Shown: positions 7,798-16,956 of the stretch, piece after piece
How positions within the stretch are numbered: position 1 is the first letter of the stretch
Layout: each line of letters opens with the position of its first letter
Source of the DNA: Clostridiales bacterium
GTDB lineage: Bacteria > Bacillota > Clostridia > Peptostreptococcales > Anaerovoracaceae
Direction: 5' to 3'
DNA: 64,000 nucleotides
Assembly (NCBI GenBank): GCA_009911365.1
Contig: QXXF01000009.1
Coordinates: forward strand, 62,001 to 126,000
Program-made: the position numbers and the translations under genes
Notes under the pieces: model-generated
Seen by the model: only the letters and a program-made list of their open reading frames with translations
Told to the model about the DNA's origin: nothing
Database searches by the model: none

Positions 7798-8259
7798 TTA
7801 TGGTTTGCCGAACAGCAGGGTGGTCAGTTTTGCCAAGGCACGGTTCTTCCTCCTGTATGCGGATGCCCGCTCAATCCCGAAATATTCCGCCACATCCTCC
7901 GCCGCGCTGCTGCCGTACTCATTGTCCTCGCTGTAGAACGCATCCAGCACATAGCGGTCGTCCTCCGAAAGCTCCTCCCATGCCGGGACGAACCACGCCA
8001 TGTATTCCATTGCCTGCCGGTACCGCTCCCGCAGGACGCTGATCTCATCCATTCCCTCCGCCATCCTGTCCTCTGCGGCATGGGGATTGTGTGCGTGTGG
8101 CATCCCGTCAAACTGCGGGCTGCTGATCCCGCCCATTTTTTCATATGCCGCCTTTATCTCATCATCCGTGTGTTCAATGATGAACTTCATGCTGCCGTAG
8201 TCCTTCACCGCGTCTGCCGTTGCCGACTTCTTATCCAAGTACTTCCATGCGATTCCCAT
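7798..8259 (-). CDS. phage sigma-like / late-region HTH regulator
   Basis: 153 aa from ATG 8259, chosen for GGAGGT 8 nt upstream rather than the longer frame from 8319. The N-terminal half is helical (AWKYLDKKSATADAVKDYGS...). The C-terminal segment AEDVAEYFGIERASAYRRKN (about 120-140) reads as a helix-turn-helix like region 4 of sigma factors and ArpU/DUF1492-type phage regulators. It sits just before the packaging genes, where such proteins switch on late transcription. That assignment rests on position and the HTH only. Confidence 0.6.
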   Translation of the reverse strand: MGIAWKYLDKKSATADAVKDYGSMKFIIEHTDDEIKAAYEKMGGISSPQFDGMPHAHNPHAAEDRMAEGMDEISVLRERYRQAMEYMAWFVPAWEELSEDDRYVLDAFYSEDNEYGSSAAEDVAEYFGIERASAYRRKNRALAKLTTLLFGKP

Positions 8260-8344
8260 AACCTGATACCTCCAAAAGAAAATTTTTACTGTTCCCGGAT
8301 TGTCACTGGTTTTCATCATTTGGCTCAGATTGTCGTTAATTGGC

Positions 8345-9716
8345 TTATATTTTCAGGTCAGCCTTCACCGCATCGATCAGTGCGGCCTGCGTGGTGTCTT
8401 TTTCGGAAAGCGCCTTCATGATCCGCTCGTCTATGGTGCCTTTGGTGATGATGTGCTGCACCACCACGGTTTCCGATTCCTGCCCCTGCCGCCACAGCCT
8501 CGCCACCGTCTGTTGGTATAATTCCAGCGACCAGGTAAGTCCGAACCACACCAGCATATTCCCTCCATCCTGGAGGTTCAGGCCGTGCCCTGCAGATGCC
8601 GGGTGGATCAGTGCCACCGGGATCTCCCCGGCGTTCCATTTCCGGATGCTGCCGTCCGTGTCCAGCCTGGAACATGGGATTTTCAATCTGTGCAGCCGTT
8701 CCGTGATGCGTTCCAGGTCATGCCGGAACCAGTAGGCCACAAGCACCGGCCTGCCGTTTGCCGCCTCGATGATGTCCTCCAGTGCGTCCAGCTTTTGGTC
8801 ATGTATCCTGATAACCTCGCCCTCATCGTCATAAATCGCGCCGTTCGCCATCTGGCAGAGTTTGTTTGAAAGCGACGCGGCATTTGCCGCCGTTACCTCG
8901 CCGTCATCAAGATTTAAAACAAGCTCGGATTTGAGTTTCTCATATTTTTCACGCTCTTTTTCCGAAAGTTCCGCTTTGTACTTGGCGCTGATAAGTTCCG
9001 GCATTTTCAAATGGTCGGTGGACTTCATGGAAATGGTGATGTCTGATATTCTGCTGTAAATTTGTTTCTCCGCCCCAGGCAGCGGCTTATAGGAGAACAC
9101 CACCTGCCCGTTCTGCTTATCCGGCCGGAAGTAGGATGTTCGGTACTGCCCTATGAACCTCCCAAGCCGCTCGCCCATATCAAGGAGCCGGAACTCCGCC
9201 CACAAGTCCATCAGGCCGTTGCTGGAAGGCGTCCCGGTCAGCCCCACGATGCGCTTCACCTTCGGCCGGACTTTCATCAGCGCACTGAACCGCTTCGTCT
9301 GGTGGTTCTTGAAAGACGAAAGCTCGTCAATCACTACCATGTCAAAATCAAAGGGAATGCCGCTGTCCTCAACAAGCCACTGCACGTTTTCGCGGTTGAT
9401 GATGTAGATGTCCGCCTGCTTTTTCAGTGCTGCCAGCCGCTCGGTTTCCGTGCCGACCGCTGTGCTGTACCGCAGGTTTTTCAGGTGTTCCCACTTTTTG
9501 ATTTCATCCCCCCAAGTAGTCCTCGCCACCCGCAAAGGCGCTATGACAAGAATTCTGTGGGCTTCAAAGCTGTCAAACAGCAGGTCTTTTATTGCGGTCA
9601 GCGTGATTGCTGTCTTGCCCTCAGCCTAAGCCCATATCCAGGAGAACCGCCGCTGTCTTATGGCTCTCAATGTAATCAATCGCATAGGACTGATAGTCAT
9701 GTGGTATGAACTTCAT
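8345..9716 (-). pseudogene. phage SNF2-type DEAD-like helicase, frameshifted in Walker A
   Basis: The gene starts at ATG 9716 (MKFIPHDYQSYAIDYIESHK) and runs 31 codons to an in-frame TGA at 9621-9623, inside what should be DMGLGKT. The remaining ~420 codons continue in another frame as KTAITLTAIKD..., then VARTTWGDEIKKW, the Walker B-like VIDELSSFKNHQT, LTGTPSSNG and the C-terminal lobe with QTVARLWRQGQ. A 1-nt or 7-nt insertion near 9618-9626 explains the break. Intact homologues are ~450-aa ATPases of phage replication modules. The 3' part alone would start at a poor internal site and lack Walker A. Sequencing error cannot be excluded. Confidence 0.85.
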
Positions 9717-10000
9717 TCGGCATCACCTCCAATCTCATCAATGATGCGTGTAATCTGTTTCTCGCTGTCCAGCACATACACCCTGAAGCCCAGCCGCCGC
9801 AGGAGCCTGTGCCTTGCGAGCTGCAGCGGACGCGGCTTTTCGCCGGGAGCCTTTACCTCCACAAAGGCAATCCTGCCTTCCGGCATCAGCACCATGCGGT
9901 CGGGCATCCCGTCAAATCCCGGAGAGACGAGTTTCGGCGCAATGCCGCCCGCCGCTTTTACGGAGTGGACAAATTTCTGTTCAATGTTCTTCTCCCGCAT
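9713..10000 (-). CDS. VRR-NUC domain nuclease
   Basis: 95 aa from ATG 10000 (MREKNIEQKFVHSVKAAGGI), with GGAGGG just upstream. The motif series E7 in the first helix, PGFDGMPDRMVL (Asp at ~33) and AFVEVKAPG (Glu-x-Lys, ~47-49) is the PD-(D/E)xK core of VRR-NUC proteins, which act as structure-specific nucleases in phage replication or recombination modules, often paired with the SNF2 helicase that follows. Its stop overlaps the helicase ATG (ATGA), so both were one translational unit before the helicase broke. Confidence 0.88.
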   Translation of the reverse strand: MREKNIEQKFVHSVKAAGGIAPKLVSPGFDGMPDRMVLMPEGRIAFVEVKAPGEKPRPLQLARHRLLRRLGFRVYVLDSEKQITRIIDEIGGDAE

Positions 10001-10499
10001 ATGCCCTCCACAGTTCCTCGAAAGCATCAACCGCCCCGGTGCAGGCTCCTGTCTGCCACAGGTAGCTTGAGATTGCCCGGTGGCTCGCCGTTTTGGGAAA
10101 ACCAAAGTCCCTCAGCATATCCCTGACGAAATCCCCGCAGGGAGACGGTTCCGACTTGAACTTCTCTGCCCACTTAAAGAATGGGCTGGGATTGTCGTTG
10201 ATGTCGCGGGTAAGGACAATCCGGTACCGCCAGTTCAGTTCCCCCGGATTCACGGGGGAATATCCCGCAAGCAGCATGGCGTCCTTGAACTCGTTGTTCG
10301 TAAGGTAGATGCCCGTGTCATGCTCCAGGATGTGCTTCATCCCATAGCTCGTCCGCCCCCGAAGTATCTTCTTTGCGGTGCGGATGTTCTTCCCAATCCA
10401 GCCATCCACCGCTTTTTTCACTTCATCGCCATGGTCGGTAATCAGCCCACCGTCCTCCCATCCGTTCTCATTGGTGTATGGCCTGCCATTCTTTATCAT
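9981..10499 (-). CDS. phage protein with YozE SAM-like C-terminal domain
   Basis: 172 aa. The C-terminal ~50 residues (CGDFVRDMLRDFGFPKTASH, then AISSYLWQ and AFEELWRAY) match the YozE_SAM_like pattern FPK-x-EISSYL-x-FDE-W-x-Y known from Bacillus YozE. The N-terminal ~95 residues (KKAVDGWIGKNIRTAKKILR... and NWRYRIVL) form a second domain seen in Clostridia mobile elements, function unknown. YozE-type domains are small three-helix bundles and may bind nucleic acid or protein. It overlaps the VRR-NUC gene by 20 nt. The start at 10499 has GGAGGATATCAAG just upstream. Confidence 0.7.
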   Translation of the reverse strand: MIKNGRPYTNENGWEDGGLITDHGDEVKKAVDGWIGKNIRTAKKILRGRTSYGMKHILEHDTGIYLTNNEFKDAMLLAGYSPVNPGELNWRYRIVLTRDINDNPSPFFKWAEKFKSEPSPCGDFVRDMLRDFGFPKTASHRAISSYLWQTGACTGAVDAFEELWRAYAGEEH

Positions 10500-10793
10500 C
10501 TTGATATCCTCCTTCCATCGGCTGTCCCGTCCACCGCCTGTCCGTGCCGCCTGTCCACGCTGAAAGCCTTGGTATTAAGGCATTTCAGCGTTTCTGCGGA
10601 CAAGTGGACGGAATTCTCCCTTACGCGCGAAATACGCACGTGTGCATATATGCGGGACGTGGCCGCTATTATAAAATTTAATGTTTTTGCCTTATATAGA
10701 TTTTTCTGTCCAGTTGTCCACGGATGTGCCAAAAAGCCTTGTGCCGCCTGCGTTTTGCGGCTTTGGACAACACTGGGACAGGCATTGGACGAC
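10500..10793. other. non-coding gap rich in GGACA/TGTCC words
   Basis: This 294-nt gap between the VirE-type gene and the YozE-like gene has no convincing gene; the frames crossing it start without ribosome binding sites. It holds many copies of the words GTCCA/TGGAC in both orientations (for example around 10551, 10599-10611, 10709-10723, 10764-10790) and an AT-rich stretch at 10663-10706. Repeated words plus an AT-rich segment beside a primase-helicase gene resemble a replication origin, which is inference. Confidence 0.3.
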
Positions 10794-13130
10794 TCAGGCT
10801 GTCCTCGTATATACGCGCTGCCGCCCATAGATGGGGAGCATCTGTCGCACGCCGCTTTTCACCCATCCCTCAATCCGCACCATGATGGCGGATATGGCAT
10901 AGGAGTCGGAGGGGCGCATCTCCTCCTTGCCCTTGCCGAAGCATTCGCACCAGATTTCAATGTTGCTGACGGTCTGCCGCATCACGGTCCCCTCCGTCCT
11001 CGTGGGATCGTCCTGGTCGCGGAAATATTCCCGCCGCCTGTAGATGTCCATGCCGTCCCAGCCTTCCGGCAGGAGCATATCCAGGTAGTTCCGCACGATG
11101 CCCTCGCGGTCGTCCTGCTCCATCGCCTCGCGCTGCTCCTTTTTGGCATATTCCTCAAGGTCCGCATCGAGATACAGCTTTTCGCCCGCCCTGGCAGTTT
11201 CGGCGGCCTCCGCCCAAATCTGCTTTATGACTTCGCCGGTCATCTCCCAGGGCTTCCACTTTCCCCGTCCGCTTACTTTGACGTTCCAGAAGCGGCGGTT
11301 CCCCGTGATGTCGCGCAGATAGCCGTTCTCGCTGTTGGTCGTGCCGAAGAACACGCACTGCCTTGGATGCGGCGTCACCCGCCGCCCGAAACTGGCGCGG
11401 TACTTGTCGTCCTGGCGGGAAATGAACGCCTTGACCTTGTCGATGTCGGCTTTCCTCATGCCCGCAAGCTCGCCGATTTCCAGGATCCAGTACCCCTGCA
11501 GCTTCTCCGCCGCCGTCTTGTCGTTCATGTCAGAGAGCGCGAGGCTGTCGGAGAACCACTCCCCGCCGAGGGCGGCGATCAGCGTGCTTTTGCCAATCCC
11601 CTGTGCACCGTTCAGGACAATCATAGTGTCGAACTTGATTCCGGGATGGTATACCCGCATATACGCCGCGCACAGGGACTTCCTCGTGACCGCCCGCACA
11701 TAGGGGCTGTCCTCCGCGCCGAGGTAATCGATCAGCACGGTCTCCATTCGCTTTTCTCTGTCCCATGGAGGAAGTGACTCGAACATCTCACGGATGGGAT
11801 GGTAGGAACGGTCGTCCGTCACCTTCGTGACAGCGATGCGGTAGTTCCTGTCGGAGAACGAGCCGTAGCGGGAATCCACAAAGCTGATGAGCTGGGCGTC
11901 GTCCGCGTCCCGCCAGAACCTCGCCGGATGCTTCCACGGCACCTCGCCCTTAATCTCCATCCCGTCGGCGAGCTGGTTGAAAACGATGCCCTTGAGGTTC
12001 GGCTCGTTCTCCATGATCAGCGTGATGTTATGGAGTGAATTTTTCAGAGCCGTTGACCGGGATTCATATTCCAGCTGCTTTTTCCAGGAATCATCGTCCT
12101 CCGCGAAGTCCGCCGCCGCGCCCCTCTGCTTTTCCTCCAAAATCAGCAGCTTGACCTTCTCGTCCTTACTTGCGAAATCCGCCATCTCCCGGAAGGATTT
12201 CTTGTCGTCATCACCGCCAAACAAGTGGATGCGGACGATGTCGAATGCGCTGCAGAGTCTCAGATACGCCGGGTCTTTGGCATGGTGGCTGTATACGAAC
12301 TTGCCGCCCTCCTTGATTTCCACACCTGGCTGGCTGCTCGACTCTTTATAGCGGTATCGGCTGCCGTCCGATGACAGCTCGTAAATGTCACCCAGGAAGG
12401 CATCCATAGCGAGATTGACGGGAAAATAGGCATTATTGAAAACGCCGACAATGCCGTCCTTCTCCAAAGGGTCCGCCTGTTTCTTATCGCTGACGCCCTT
12501 CGCCTCGCTCTCCCTGGAGGACGTGGGCAGCCTTGCCGGATCCGTCCACTCGGGATGCGCCGAAAGGATATCATCCGGGTCAAGCCAGCCGCCGTCCGTC
12601 ACAAGATACAGGTATTCGCCGTTCGACGGCGTACTCGGCCAGTACATCATCTGGTTCGGGATATAGGAGCATTCGTCAAACATATCGATGCCAAGCTCCT
12701 CCGCCACATACCTTGAGATGGCGACATATTCCTCCGGCGTCACATCCCTCGTAAGCGGAATCAGTACCCGCACCCTCGGACTCTCCGGCACATGACCGTG
12801 CGTGGAGTAAAGGCAGGAGCGGTATTTCATCCGATTCTTGTAATCGTCCACAAACACCGCCGTAACCCTGTCCCCGTCCAGGCTGATCACGGAACGGCAC
12901 GCCACATTCTGCAAGAGACGCCTGCCGCCTGTCAGGGCTCCGCAGACAAAGCCGCCGTGGTCTTTTGCCGCTTCGCGCTCCTTTGACTTCATCTTTGCGT
13001 ATTCTTCCACCGACTCCGGCGTCCGGATGGTGGTTTTCAGTCTCTCACACAGGTCATCGAAAGTCGTGGTCTTGTTCGACCATTTCTTCGCATGGCTGCT
13101 GTGTCCGTAAGCAATTGGTAAATCACGCAT
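10794..13130 (-). CDS. VirE-family primase-helicase (AEP-like primase plus SF3-like ATPase)
   Basis: 778 aa. The N-terminal ~200 residues look like an archaeo-eukaryotic-type primase/PriPol region: VISLDGDR (81-88) carries the acidic pair and YSTHGHVPESPRVRVLIPLT (108-127) is the family's nucleotide-binding segment. Residues ~440-700 are the VirE/SF3-like ATPase with Walker A GAQGIGKST (508-516), the acidic Walker B-like EIGELAG (551-557) and FFGTTN. It should prime and unwind phage DNA with the downstream polymerase and nucleases. Its ATG overlaps the DUF4406 stop by 8 nt. Confidence 0.9.
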   Translation of the reverse strand: MRDLPIAYGHSSHAKKWSNKTTTFDDLCERLKTTIRTPESVEEYAKMKSKEREAAKDHGGFVCGALTGGRRLLQNVACRSVISLDGDRVTAVFVDDYKNRMKYRSCLYSTHGHVPESPRVRVLIPLTRDVTPEEYVAISRYVAEELGIDMFDECSYIPNQMMYWPSTPSNGEYLYLVTDGGWLDPDDILSAHPEWTDPARLPTSSRESEAKGVSDKKQADPLEKDGIVGVFNNAYFPVNLAMDAFLGDIYELSSDGSRYRYKESSSQPGVEIKEGGKFVYSHHAKDPAYLRLCSAFDIVRIHLFGGDDDKKSFREMADFASKDEKVKLLILEEKQRGAAADFAEDDDSWKKQLEYESRSTALKNSLHNITLIMENEPNLKGIVFNQLADGMEIKGEVPWKHPARFWRDADDAQLISFVDSRYGSFSDRNYRIAVTKVTDDRSYHPIREMFESLPPWDREKRMETVLIDYLGAEDSPYVRAVTRKSLCAAYMRVYHPGIKFDTMIVLNGAQGIGKSTLIAALGGEWFSDSLALSDMNDKTAAEKLQGYWILEIGELAGMRKADIDKVKAFISRQDDKYRASFGRRVTPHPRQCVFFGTTNSENGYLRDITGNRRFWNVKVSGRGKWKPWEMTGEVIKQIWAEAAETARAGEKLYLDADLEEYAKKEQREAMEQDDREGIVRNYLDMLLPEGWDGMDIYRRREYFRDQDDPTRTEGTVMRQTVSNIEIWCECFGKGKEEMRPSDSYAISAIMVRIEGWVKSGVRQMLPIYGRQRVYTRTA

Positions 13131-13557
13131 CTGCCTTAACCTCCTCCAATCCTTCTGTGAAATAGCGGATAGTCTTGCCCAACTTTTTCGCCCTCACAAT
13201 TTCCGCAGCCATGCCCTCGGATATATGGCTGCCAAACACCCATACCTCCTGGCATTTTGCAAGGATCACTCTGCCCATATAGAGGGCAAGCGGGCGTTCC
13301 GTCTTTTCAGACAGAAACTGCGGAAAAAGCAAATGCACGGTCAGAGGGATAGTGCCCTTATCAACCGCAAAGCGGGAGTAGCTCCGTGCTTTTTCGGTAT
13401 TGCCGTCAATGTCGCCGCTGAACGGGCTGCAGATATAGACCAGCGGCCGGAAGCAGGCAGCCCTGCGGGCCGCCTTTTCTTCCTTTTCGATTTTTGTCAG
13501 TGCGTGATATGTGGTCGGATCCATGTACCCTTCCGAGTTTTTCTTATCAATCATCAT
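13123..13557 (-). CDS. DUF4406 protein (nucleoside 2-deoxyribosyltransferase-like fold)
   Basis: 144 aa from ATG 13557 with GGGAGG 6 nt upstream; the start overlaps the antirepressor stop. VYICSPFSGDIDGNTEKARS (38-57) is the glycine/asparagine loop of DUF4406 and related nucleoside deoxyribosyltransferase-like proteins. The sequence then runs through LFPQFLSE and a WVFGSHISEGMAAEI motif where family members have the catalytic Glu. It may act on nucleosides or nucleotides to change pools or base composition during infection. The actual substrate is unknown. Confidence 0.8.
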   Translation of the reverse strand: MMIDKKNSEGYMDPTTYHALTKIEKEEKAARRAACFRPLVYICSPFSGDIDGNTEKARSYSRFAVDKGTIPLTVHLLFPQFLSEKTERPLALYMGRVILAKCQEVWVFGSHISEGMAAEIVRAKKLGKTIRYFTEGLEEVKADA

Positions 13558-14341
13558 ATCCGTCCTCCCGTTCCATCGTGGGCAGAATGCCGTCCGCCTT
13601 AAGCAGGTCGTAGATGAACAGCCGCCCCTGCTGCGTCCAGTAGGTGTGTACCTTCGTGTGGACGGTGCCGTCATTTGCCGGATAGCTGTGGGTTTTGGTG
13701 CTTGTGTAGCCCCTCTCGGCATATTTCTGGTACAGCAGCCAGATGCCGCCCTGCTTGAACTGCACGCCTTTTCCGTGCAGATACCGGTTCATGCGGTTAG
13801 CCGACCAGCCGTAGTCCTTGGCGATTACCGAAATTGCCACAAGGTCTTTGCAGTTCAGAACCACATCGTAGTAGCTCGCCTTCGGCTTCATCTCTGCGAT
13901 CTGCTGCTTCTGGACAGCCACCGTCTCCGTCAGCACCCTTGCTTTTTCCCTCTCCGCCTTCAGCTGTGTAAGTGCCGCAATCAGCGTGTCGGGATCGGCA
14001 AGCAGCTCGTCCACCGCATACACGCCATGCTTTCGGATGGCGGGCAGCACCTCGGACGTTACCCAGCGTTTGAACCTTTTCGCCGCCGGCAGCCTGCTTG
14101 AGAGGATAAGGCTATAAAGACCGCTCTCGTTAATGACGTACATTTCGCGGCCCTGGCCTGAGTCGGTAAAACACCGACTCAGCTTATCATCGCTGTCAAC
14201 ATGGCGTTTGAGCGCATCCGAGGTGTCCTTGTAGCCGAGAATCCCCGCCACATCTTTTCCGACAAAATACGGCTCGTCTCCAATGACCATTGTGCGGACA
14301 GAGCCGAATTCCTCGCTCTTAAAAATCTGTAATTCATGCAT
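13547..14341 (-). CDS. phage antirepressor (Bro-N plus KilA-C/ANT)
   Basis: 264 aa. Residues ~1-110 form a Bro-N domain: FGSVRTMVIGDEPYFVGKDV, then LGYKDTSDALKRHVDSDDK, and LYSLILSSRLPAAKRFKRWV. A helical linker at ~120-150 is followed by a KilA-C/ANT domain (~155-255, ending QQGRLFIYDLLKADGILP). Such proteins bind or displace prophage repressors and promote lytic growth. The start has GGAGG 8 nt upstream. No matching repressor gene is visible in the window. The element at 14396-14427 lies directly upstream. Confidence 0.92.
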   Translation of the reverse strand: MHELQIFKSEEFGSVRTMVIGDEPYFVGKDVAGILGYKDTSDALKRHVDSDDKLSRCFTDSGQGREMYVINESGLYSLILSSRLPAAKRFKRWVTSEVLPAIRKHGVYAVDELLADPDTLIAALTQLKAEREKARVLTETVAVQKQQIAEMKPKASYYDVVLNCKDLVAISVIAKDYGWSANRMNRYLHGKGVQFKQGGIWLLYQKYAERGYTSTKTHSYPANDGTVHTKVHTYWTQQGRLFIYDLLKADGILPTMEREDGYDD

Positions 14342-14395
14342 ACGAATTACCTCCGTTTTTCTGTAAAGTAAGGCAGTCTTTGCTGTCTCCTGCCT

Positions 14396-14427
14396 CTATA
14401 GGCAAAGGAAAACTGCCAAATCCGAAG
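14396..14427 (-). repeat. copy A of a 32-bp phage intergenic repeat
   Basis: The sequence CTATAGGCAAAGGAAAA... to ...AAATCCGAAG recurs at 19259-19290 with few changes, and both copies are followed on the plus strand by an A/T-rich AAATTTTT stretch. Both lie upstream of a minus-strand gene start: the antirepressor here, a 70-aa protein there. Read on the minus strand, GGATTT and TATAGA are 17 nt apart, so a phage promoter is possible. A duplicated gene-end fragment is the alternative. Confidence 0.45.
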
Positions 14428-14554
14428 CAGCCGCCGAAAAATTTTTATAAATGTCTGGTATGACCTGCAGGCACATTCCCAAAACGGGAATCCGATGCGT
14501 TAAATCTCCTGTGATGCAAACGAGGCCGGCACAAAATTGCGCTGACCTGATACG

Positions 14555-14600
14555 ATAAAAAAACAGGCATCTGTCTGCCAAGGAGTAAAACAGATGCCCG
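14555..14600 (-). terminator. rho-independent terminator after the polymerase operon
   Basis: On the minus strand the arms GGGCATCTGT and ACAGATGCC (14588-14598 and 14564-14573) are followed by a T run (14555-14562). It lies just past the stop of the 14614 gene and would end the transcript from the sigma-like gene through the polymerase. Confidence 0.75.
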
Positions 14601-14613
14601 TTTATCCATTTTG

Positions 14614-14928
14614 CTACTGTATCAGTCTGATGTTCCGCTCCATCCTTTTCCGCAGCGTTTCCGTCCTGTTAAACTGCGCCCTCCAGTAACAGTACCCGGA
14701 CGAGTCCTCTGACAGTTCCGACATCTTCCGCTTATGCTCACCGCAAAGCGCCGCATATCCGTCCGCCAGCTCACACAGAGTGGAAAGCAGCTCTGCCCTT
14801 GTCTCATCGGAGCAGTACCGGTTGATAAGTTTCGCAATCTTCCGTGCCTTCTGAATAGGGCAGGGGAAAAACGCGGCTATATTCAGTTCCATATATCCCG
14901 TCTCATATTCAATCCGCAGCCGTTCCAT
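14614..14928 (-). CDS. phage protein of unknown function
   Basis: 104 aa, mostly helical, with a central KARKIAKLINRYCSDETRAE segment and three scattered cysteines not arranged as a metal knuckle. Its ATG sits 9 nt downstream of the polymerase stop on the minus strand, and a terminator follows its own stop, so it is the last gene of that unit. I do not recognise the family. The constant position after DNA polymerase suggests a replication accessory, which is inference. Confidence 0.6.
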   Translation of the reverse strand: MERLRIEYETGYMELNIAAFFPCPIQKARKIAKLINRYCSDETRAELLSTLCELADGYAALCGEHKRKMSELSEDSSGYCYWRAQFNRTETLRKRMERNIRLIQ

Positions 14929-14936
14929 ATGGCCAC

Positions 14937-16874
14937 CTAATCTTTCTGGTAAAAATCACATTCGTATCCGTCCGCCCGCAAAAGAAGTCCCTTTGCCCAT
15001 GGCGGCGTCCTGCCCATCTGCTCACAAACGGCGGCAAGGGACATCCGCCTGTCCGCTTCAATAATGATCTCGTCATGGACGTGCGCCACGATGGAACAGC
15101 AGGAGAGTGTCCGCATGGCGTAGCACAGGATATCCCGGCTGACCGCCTGCACGATGTTCTCCACCAGCTTGCCGCCGAAGGTTTCCAGCCGCTCCCATTT
15201 CTTCGTGCCGCCCACGCCCATGTAGGTGACGGACTCCCCGCCAAAACGGTTCTCGCCGATCCCCGGCCTCACATAGGCAAGCCGCCTGCCGGACGGGAGC
15301 GTGATGAACATCATGCCGCTCTGGTAAACGAAGCGGATGCCGTGTGTCTCCGTGAATATCCGCTTTTTGATGCACTCCTTCACCGCGCGGTCAACATCCC
15401 ACCAAAGTTCGATAATGTGTGGGTTTGAACTCCGCCACATATCCACCAGCGGTTGCAGTTCCTCTTCGGCAAGCCCCATCTCCAAAGCACCCATGGATTT
15501 CAGTGCGCCGACCGAGCCGCCGTAGCCTAATGCCAACTCAGCGATTTTGCCTTTCTGCCGCAGATGGCCGTTCAAGCCGTGCTTTTCAACGGGGACGCGG
15601 AACATCTGGCTTGCGGATGCGCAGTAAATGTCGCCGCCGTCCTCGAACACCTTCAGCCGCCATTTCTCCCCGGCAAGCCATGCAATCACCCTAGCCTCAA
15701 TGGCGGAAAAGTCCGCCACAATGAATTTCCTGCCGTCCTGCGGCACAAACGCCGTTCGGATGAGCTGCGAGAGCGTGTCGGGGACATCCTCGTAGAGCAG
15801 TTTCAGAGCGTCATAATCCCCGCACTGCACCAATGCCCGTGCCTGCGTCAAGTCCGGGATATGGTTCTGCGGCAGGTTCTGAAGCTGGATTATGCGTCCG
15901 CTGTACCGCCCGGTGCGATTGGCTCCATAAAATTGGAACATCCCATGCGCGCGGCTGTCGGCACATACCGCATTCTCCATCGCCGTGTATTTCTTGACCG
16001 ATGACCTGGCAAGTTGCTGACGCAGGGTAAGCACGGTCTTTAACGGCTCTGGCGCATCCTTCAGCAGTTCCGCCACCGCCTTCTTATCCAGCGAATCCGT
16101 CTCCATCCCATTCTCCAAAAGCCACTGCTTCATCTGCTGTACGGAATTGGGGTTCTCCAGTTCTGTCAGTTTTTTCATTGCCGCCGACAGCTCCGCCTTG
16201 GAGCGCCCGTCCATGGCGATTGCCCGACGCACCATCTCCATGTCCACGCCGATGCCCCGATCATTGATCTCCTGGTCGAGGCGATATTCCTCCCACACGA
16301 AATCTGGTACGGGGAACTTTGAAAGCCGCTGCTGTATCTGCATTTCCGTCTCCACATCACGGAAGTTGTATGTTTTGAAACGCTCCCATTTCTCTCTGTC
16401 ATGCTCCGGCAAGTTGCGTGTCCTTCCGCCGTTCGCCTTGGTGGGCTTGCAGGGAACGCAGAAATAGCGGATCAGGTCTTTGCCCTCGGTCAGCTTCTGC
16501 TTTTCCAGCCCAAGCGCCGCACCCACGCTTTCCAGTGAAAGCGGCAGCCCAAGGTAAGCCGACCACACCATCGTGCAGCGCCAGCCCTCCGGCTCCAGCC
16601 ATTCTTCAAGATAATTTGACAGACACACCCGTTCAAACGCCGCATTATATGCCCACTTGGTAACCGTTTCATCGGAAAGTGCCGCAATAATCTCCTTCGG
16701 CACTTCATCGCCCCGCACCAGGTCATACACTGCAATATCCCCACCGTTCACTGACACGCCGAACAGCAGGATTTCAAAAGCGGGGGATTCCGCATATTTA
16801 TACACGCCGCACTTGGATAAATCCACATCGCTGTAGGTCTCCAAGTCCAGCGAAAGCGTCTTGATTTTTCCCAT
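14937..16874 (-). CDS. phage DNA polymerase, family A
   Basis: 645 aa with AGGAAAGGA ahead of ATG 16874. The N-terminus is a DnaQ-like 3'-5' exonuclease (SLDLETYSD, with the Asp-x-Glu pair at residues 10 and 12). Polymerase motifs are A, DFSAIEAR (388-395); B, KGKIAELALGYGGSVGA (441-457); and C, HVHDEII (598-604). There is no 5'-3' exonuclease domain, as usual for these phage enzymes. It copies phage DNA together with the VirE-type primase-helicase. All catalytic acids are present, so it should be active. Confidence 0.95.
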   Translation of the reverse strand: MGKIKTLSLDLETYSDVDLSKCGVYKYAESPAFEILLFGVSVNGGDIAVYDLVRGDEVPKEIIAALSDETVTKWAYNAAFERVCLSNYLEEWLEPEGWRCTMVWSAYLGLPLSLESVGAALGLEKQKLTEGKDLIRYFCVPCKPTKANGGRTRNLPEHDREKWERFKTYNFRDVETEMQIQQRLSKFPVPDFVWEEYRLDQEINDRGIGVDMEMVRRAIAMDGRSKAELSAAMKKLTELENPNSVQQMKQWLLENGMETDSLDKKAVAELLKDAPEPLKTVLTLRQQLARSSVKKYTAMENAVCADSRAHGMFQFYGANRTGRYSGRIIQLQNLPQNHIPDLTQARALVQCGDYDALKLLYEDVPDTLSQLIRTAFVPQDGRKFIVADFSAIEARVIAWLAGEKWRLKVFEDGGDIYCASASQMFRVPVEKHGLNGHLRQKGKIAELALGYGGSVGALKSMGALEMGLAEEELQPLVDMWRSSNPHIIELWWDVDRAVKECIKKRIFTETHGIRFVYQSGMMFITLPSGRRLAYVRPGIGENRFGGESVTYMGVGGTKKWERLETFGGKLVENIVQAVSRDILCYAMRTLSCCSIVAHVHDEIIIEADRRMSLAAVCEQMGRTPPWAKGLLLRADGYECDFYQKD

Positions 16875-16956
16875 ATTGTCATCCTTTCCTGAATATTAAA
16901 GGCGGCGGGAGCGTCCAAAATCAGACATTCCCGCCGCCCGCCGTTATGCTATGTGC

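Noticed and set aside
10496-10828. 110-codon ORF overlapping the VirE 3' end
   Set aside because: It overlaps the real gene in another frame, has no start signal and covers the repeat-rich gap.
14396-14581. Minus-strand 61-codon ORF in the antirepressor upstream gap
   Set aside because: It has no ribosome site and its last codons are just a translation of the repeated 32-bp element and the terminator region.
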